From the NCBI GenBank assembly GCA_038254195.1, contig JBBSGJ010000103.1, positions 1-8,104 of the forward strand: DNA of 8,104 nt, given 5' to 3'. The notes below the pieces were generated by a model that was not told the DNA's origin, made no database searches, and worked only from the letters and a program-made list of their open reading frames with translations. Positions 5,821 through 8,104 of the stretch are shown here, piece after piece. Origin of the DNA: JBBQAA01 sp038254195 (GTDB lineage: Bacteria > Actinomycetota > Thermoleophilia > Solirubrobacterales > Solirubrobacteraceae). The position numbers were made by a program, and so were the translations under genes. The first letter of the stretch is position 1; the number at the start of each line of letters is the position of its first letter.

Positions 5821-7184
5821 TGGCCGTCGCCGCCATTCCCCGCTCCGCCCCCGCCACGACTCCGCGCGAGCGGATCGAGCTGCTCTGCGACCCGGGCTCC
5901 TTCGCGCCGATCCGCTCGGCCGCCGAGGGCCCGGCCGGGCGCTCCGGCGACGGGGTCGTCGCCGGCCTTTGCCGCATCGACGGCCGCCCGGTGGTCACCT
6001 ACGCCCAGGACCCGGGATGGCTCGGCGGGTCTCTCGGCGTCGCGCACGCCAACACCCTCGTGCGCGCCCTCGAGCTCGCCGCCCGCGCCGAGGCGCCCGT
6101 CGTGGGCTGGGTCGCCTCCGGGGGCGCGCGGATCGGGGAGGGCACCGCGGCACTCGACGGCTACGCGCGCGTCTTCCGGGCCACCGTCGCCCTGACCGGC
6201 CGCGTGCCGCAGATCGCGCTCGTGTGCGGAACGAGCGCCGGGGGCGCGTGCTACGGACCCGCCCTCGGCGATTGGGTCGTGATGACCGAGGACGCCCGGA
6301 TGTTCCTCACGGGCCCCGGGGTCGTCCGCGAGGTCCTCGGCGAGGACGTCGACCCGGCGACCCTCGGCGGCCCGCGCGTGCAGGGGGCCAACGGCGTCGC
6401 GCACCTCCTCGCCGACGACGCGCCCGGCGCCGCGGCGGTCGCCCGCGATCTCCTGGGCCGCCTCGCGCCCGACCCGATCCCGCCCCGCGCGCCCCTCCTC
6501 GAGGATCCGTCGGCCGCAGTCCCCGCCGATCCCCGGCGCGTCTACGACGTGCGCGACGCGCTCGCCGGCATCGCCGACCGGGACTCCCTGCTCGAGTGGT
6601 GCCCGCGCTGGGCCCGGAGCCTCATGTGCGGCTGGGTCCGGCTCGAGGGTCGCTCAGTGGGCGTCATCGCCAACCAGCCCCGCTACCGCGGGGGGGTGCT
6701 CGACGCCGAGTCCGCGCAGAAGGGCGCCGACTTCGTTACCCGCTGCAATGCGGCGGGGGTGCCGTTGCTCGTCCTCGTCGACACCCCCGGCTTCATGCCC
6801 GGCCCGCGCCAGGAGGGGGCGGGCGTCATCCGCCACGGCGCGAGCCTTCTTCGCGCCTTCGCGGAGGCCACCGTGCCCAAGGTGACCGTCGTGCTCCGCA
6901 AGGCCTACGGCGGGGCCTTCATCACCATGAACTCCCGGGGCCTCGGGGCCGACCTCGCCCTCGCCTGGCCGAGCGCGCAGATCGGCGTCATGGGCCCGAA
7001 GGCGGCCGTCGACGTGATCTTCCGGCGCGAGTCGGAGGAGGTCCGGGCCGAGCGTACCCTCGAGTACGCCGCCGAGCACCTCAGCGCCGACGCCGCGGGG
7101 CGTGGCGGCTGGGTCGATGAGGTGGTGGAGCCGGGGGAGACCCGCGCGCGCCTGGCCCTCGCGTTTGACATGCTCGCGCGGTGA
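5820..7184 (+). CDS. Acyl-CoA carboxylase carboxyltransferase, AccD/PccB type (probably acetyl-CoA)
   Basis: Transfers carboxyl from biotin to acyl-CoA; in this operon the likely product is malonyl-CoA for FabD. The 454-residue protein has both crotonase-like halves of the actinobacterial beta subunit. The N half includes SGGARIGEGTAALDGYARVF (100-119) and the oxyanion glycines of GTSAGGACYG (137-146). The C half includes NQPRYRGGVLDAESAQK (285-301), VDTPGFMPG (320-328), RKAYGGAF (360-367) and AWPSAQIGVMGPK (382-394). It is shorter than typical PccB (about 520) and near mycobacterial AccD6 (about 473), which also lies in a fatty-acid operon. No N-terminal zinc finger of the E. coli AccD kind is seen. 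Ile368 follows GGAF, at the position which in Streptomyces subunits is reported to separate propionyl-specific (Asp) from acetyl-accepting (Ile) enzymes. TGATG links it to fabF. The biotin subunit is not in the window. Confidence 0.9.
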   Translation: MAVAAIPRSAPATTPRERIELLCDPGSFAPIRSAAEGPAGRSGDGVVAGLCRIDGRPVVTYAQDPGWLGGSLGVAHANTLVRALELAARAEAPVVGWVASGGARIGEGTAALDGYARVFRATVALTGRVPQIALVCGTSAGGACYGPALGDWVVMTEDARMFLTGPGVVREVLGEDVDPATLGGPRVQGANGVAHLLADDAPGAAAVARDLLGRLAPDPIPPRAPLLEDPSAAVPADPRRVYDVRDALAGIADRDSLLEWCPRWARSLMCGWVRLEGRSVGVIANQPRYRGGVLDAESAQKGADFVTRCNAAGVPLLVLVDTPGFMPGPRQEGAGVIRHGASLLRAFAEATVPKVTVVLRKAYGGAFITMNSRGLGADLALAWPSAQIGVMGPKAAVDVIFRRESEEVRAERTLEYAAEHLSADAAGRGGWVDEVVEPGETRARLALAFDMLAR

Positions 7185-7215
7185 GCGGATCGCGGACCGG
7201 GACGGTGGGCGCGGG

Positions 7216-7989
7216 ATGAGCCTCGCGGGGAAGCGCATCGTCGTCACCGGGGTCATCACGCGGGACTCGATCGCCCACGCCGCCGCCGCCGCCCTCCAGG
7301 AGGCCGGGGCGGAGGTCGTGCTCACCTCCTTCGGGCGCGTGGCCCGATTGACGGCCAGGGCGGCGGAGTCGCTCCCCAGCCCGCCCGACGTGCTCGAGCT
7401 CGACGCCTCCAAGCCGGACGACTTCACCGCGCTGGCGGCGACGCTGCGCGAGCGCTGGGACGGGGTCGACGGAGCGCTGCACGCGATCGCCTTCGCGCCG
7501 GAGGACGCCCTGGGCGGGCGCTTCCTCTCCACCCCGCCCGAGAGCGCCGAGCACGCCTTCCGGGTCTCGGCGTGGTCGCTTGCCGCGCTCGCCGCCGCGC
7601 TCGGCCCGCTCATGCCGCGCGGGGGCAGCATCGTCGGGCTCGACTTCGACGGCCAGCGCGCCTGGCCCGTCTACGACTGGATGGGGGTGGCCAAGGCCGC
7701 GCTCGAATCCGTGGCGCGCTACTGCGCGCGCGACCTCGGCCCGCGCGGGATCCGCGTGAACCTCGTGGCCGCCGGGCCGCTGAAGACGCTTGCCGCGGGC
7801 TCCATCCCCGGGGTCTCCGAGCTCGCCTCCCGCTGGGAGGAGATGGCTCCCCTGGGGTGGGACCTCGGCGACCCCACGCCCGTCGCCGACGCGATCGCCT
7901 TCTTCCTCTCCGACGCCTCCCGGGGGATCACCGGGGAGATCCTCCACGTGGACGGCGGCTTCCACGCGATGGGTGCCCCCTCCGGTTAG
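7216..7989 (+). CDS. fabI: Enoyl-ACP reductase FabI (InhA-like)
   Basis: Carries out the last reduction of each elongation cycle, trans-2-enoyl-ACP to acyl-ACP, using NAD(P)H. The 257-residue protein opens with GKRIVVTGVITRDSIA, the enoyl-reductase form of the dinucleotide motif. The active site is the divergent Tyr-x6-Lys: Tyr153 and Lys160 in VYDWMGVAK, with Phe144 nine residues before the Tyr as in InhA (Phe149, Tyr158, Lys165). NLVAAGPLKTLAA and HVDGGFHAM also resemble InhA. At the residue equivalent to InhA Ser94 this protein has Ala90 (ALHAIAFAP). The ATG is 31 bases after the carboxyltransferase stop with only a weak ribosome site; that gap is G/C-rich with no clear promoter. It begins at the family's usual N-terminus and no alternative in-frame start lies in the gap. 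Probably the last gene of the operon. Confidence 0.94.
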   Translation: MSLAGKRIVVTGVITRDSIAHAAAAALQEAGAEVVLTSFGRVARLTARAAESLPSPPDVLELDASKPDDFTALAATLRERWDGVDGALHAIAFAPEDALGGRFLSTPPESAEHAFRVSAWSLAALAAALGPLMPRGGSIVGLDFDGQRAWPVYDWMGVAKAALESVARYCARDLGPRGIRVNLVAAGPLKTLAAGSIPGVSELASRWEEMAPLGWDLGDPTPVADAIAFFLSDASRGITGEILHVDGGFHAMGAPSG

Positions 7990-7997
7990 TCACCGGA
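7981..7997. terminator. Hairpin spanning two abutting convergent stop codons
   Basis: TCCGGT (7981-7986) and ACCGGA (7992-7997) form a 6-bp stem around the 5-base loop TAGTC. The loop contains the fabI stop (TAG 7987-7989) and part of the convergent gene's stop (TCA 7990-7992, TGA on the - strand). The symmetric stem could work in both directions. There is no T-tract on either side and the stem is short, so terminator function is only plausible. Confidence 0.35.
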
Positions 7998-8104
7998 ACA
8001 GGTCCTCCCGAGCCGGTCGGAGGAGCGCGCGGGCGCCGGGACCGTCCTCGGCGCCCACGTGCCGGCCCAGGCCCCGCACCACGACCACCGGAAGGCGCTC
8101 GTCC
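7990..8104 (-). CDS. cofE: C-terminal end of a CofE-like coenzyme F420-0:L-glutamate ligase
   Basis: The - strand is open from the window edge to a TGA at 7992-7990 and encodes 37 complete residues. They begin DERLPVVVVRGLGRHVG and end ARALLRPAREDLFR. A VPVxxVRGL segment, then a short Gly-rich stretch, then an arginine-rich (L/V)xRPxxxDLFR terminus is the signature I associate with the C-terminus of CofE. That enzyme adds glutamates to F420-0 (its homologue is the ligase half of mycobacterial FbiB). F420 is common in actinobacteria, which fits the rest of the window. The gene runs toward fabI with its stop codon abutting the fabI stop. The catalytic portion lies outside the window, so the assignment rests on this tail only. 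Confidence 0.7.
   Translation of the reverse strand, partial: DERLPVVVVRGLGRHVGAEDGPGARALLRPAREDLFR

Noticed and set aside
5820..7184. Reading the carboxyltransferase as an E. coli-style accD+accA fusion
   Set aside because: It has no N-terminal zinc-binding cysteine cluster, and its motifs follow the PccB/AccD single-chain beta subunit, which naturally contains both halves.
7185..7215. Separate promoter for fabI in the 31-base gap
   Set aside because: No -35/-10 pair or palindrome is visible, and the gap is short enough for one transcript.
7081..7965. A 294-codon - strand open frame opposite fabI
   Set aside because: It would be the natural upstream or downstream partner of the convergent gene, but it has no domain signature and the FabI frame is unambiguous.
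1..8104. tRNA, rRNA, CRISPR arrays, insertion sequences, phage attachment sites
   Set aside because: No tandem spaced repeats, transposase-like frames, terminal inverted repeats or tRNA-like folds were noticed; nearly all bases are accounted for by protein genes.

Overview
The window is very GC-rich (estimated by eye above 70%) and densely packed with genes using GTG as well as ATG starts. It reads as a chromosomal segment of a high-GC actinobacterium. A PccB/AccD-type carboxyltransferase inside the fatty-acid operon, an InhA-like enoyl reductase, a GAF-type NarL-family sensor kinase and a neighbouring coenzyme F420 gene together suggest the Thermoleophilia (Solirubrobacter/Conexibacter-like). 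That lineage placement is an inference from protein style, not a database result.

Layout. (1) 1-1766: the tail of an unidentified protein, then a soluble GAF sensor histidine kinase and a NarL/LuxR-type response regulator. The three are linked by two 4-base GTGA stop/start overlaps. (2) 1767-1845: a 79-base control region with a G/C-rich hairpin, a TTGACG box, a near-perfect 20-bp palindrome and a 9-bp tandem repeat directly ahead of the next start codon. (3) 1846-7989: a complete-looking type II fatty-acid synthesis operon, all on the + strand: fabD, fabH, fabG, acpP, fabF, a carboxyltransferase (accD type) and fabI. Most genes overlap or abut; the only gaps are 16 bases before acpP and 31 bases before fabI. 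(4) 7990-8104: on the - strand, the C-terminal end of a convergent gene that resembles CofE, the coenzyme F420-0:L-glutamate ligase. Its stop codon abuts the fabI stop codon.

How the genes work together. The carboxyltransferase, with a biotin carboxylase/carrier subunit not present here, makes malonyl-CoA. FabD moves the malonyl group to the ACP encoded by acpP. FabH starts chains by condensing an acyl-CoA with malonyl-ACP, and FabF elongates them. FabG reduces the 3-keto group and FabI reduces the enoyl group. The one missing step is the 3-hydroxyacyl-ACP dehydratase (FabZ/FabA/HadAB type), which must lie elsewhere. Catalytic residues are intact in every enzyme, so all look functional.

No RNA genes, mobile elements, CRISPR arrays or pseudogenes were seen. 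I see no clearly new molecular system. The parts most worth a second look are the fabD control region, the hairpin shared by the abutting convergent stops, the two-component pair next to the lipid operon, and natural residue variants in FabI and the carboxyltransferase.
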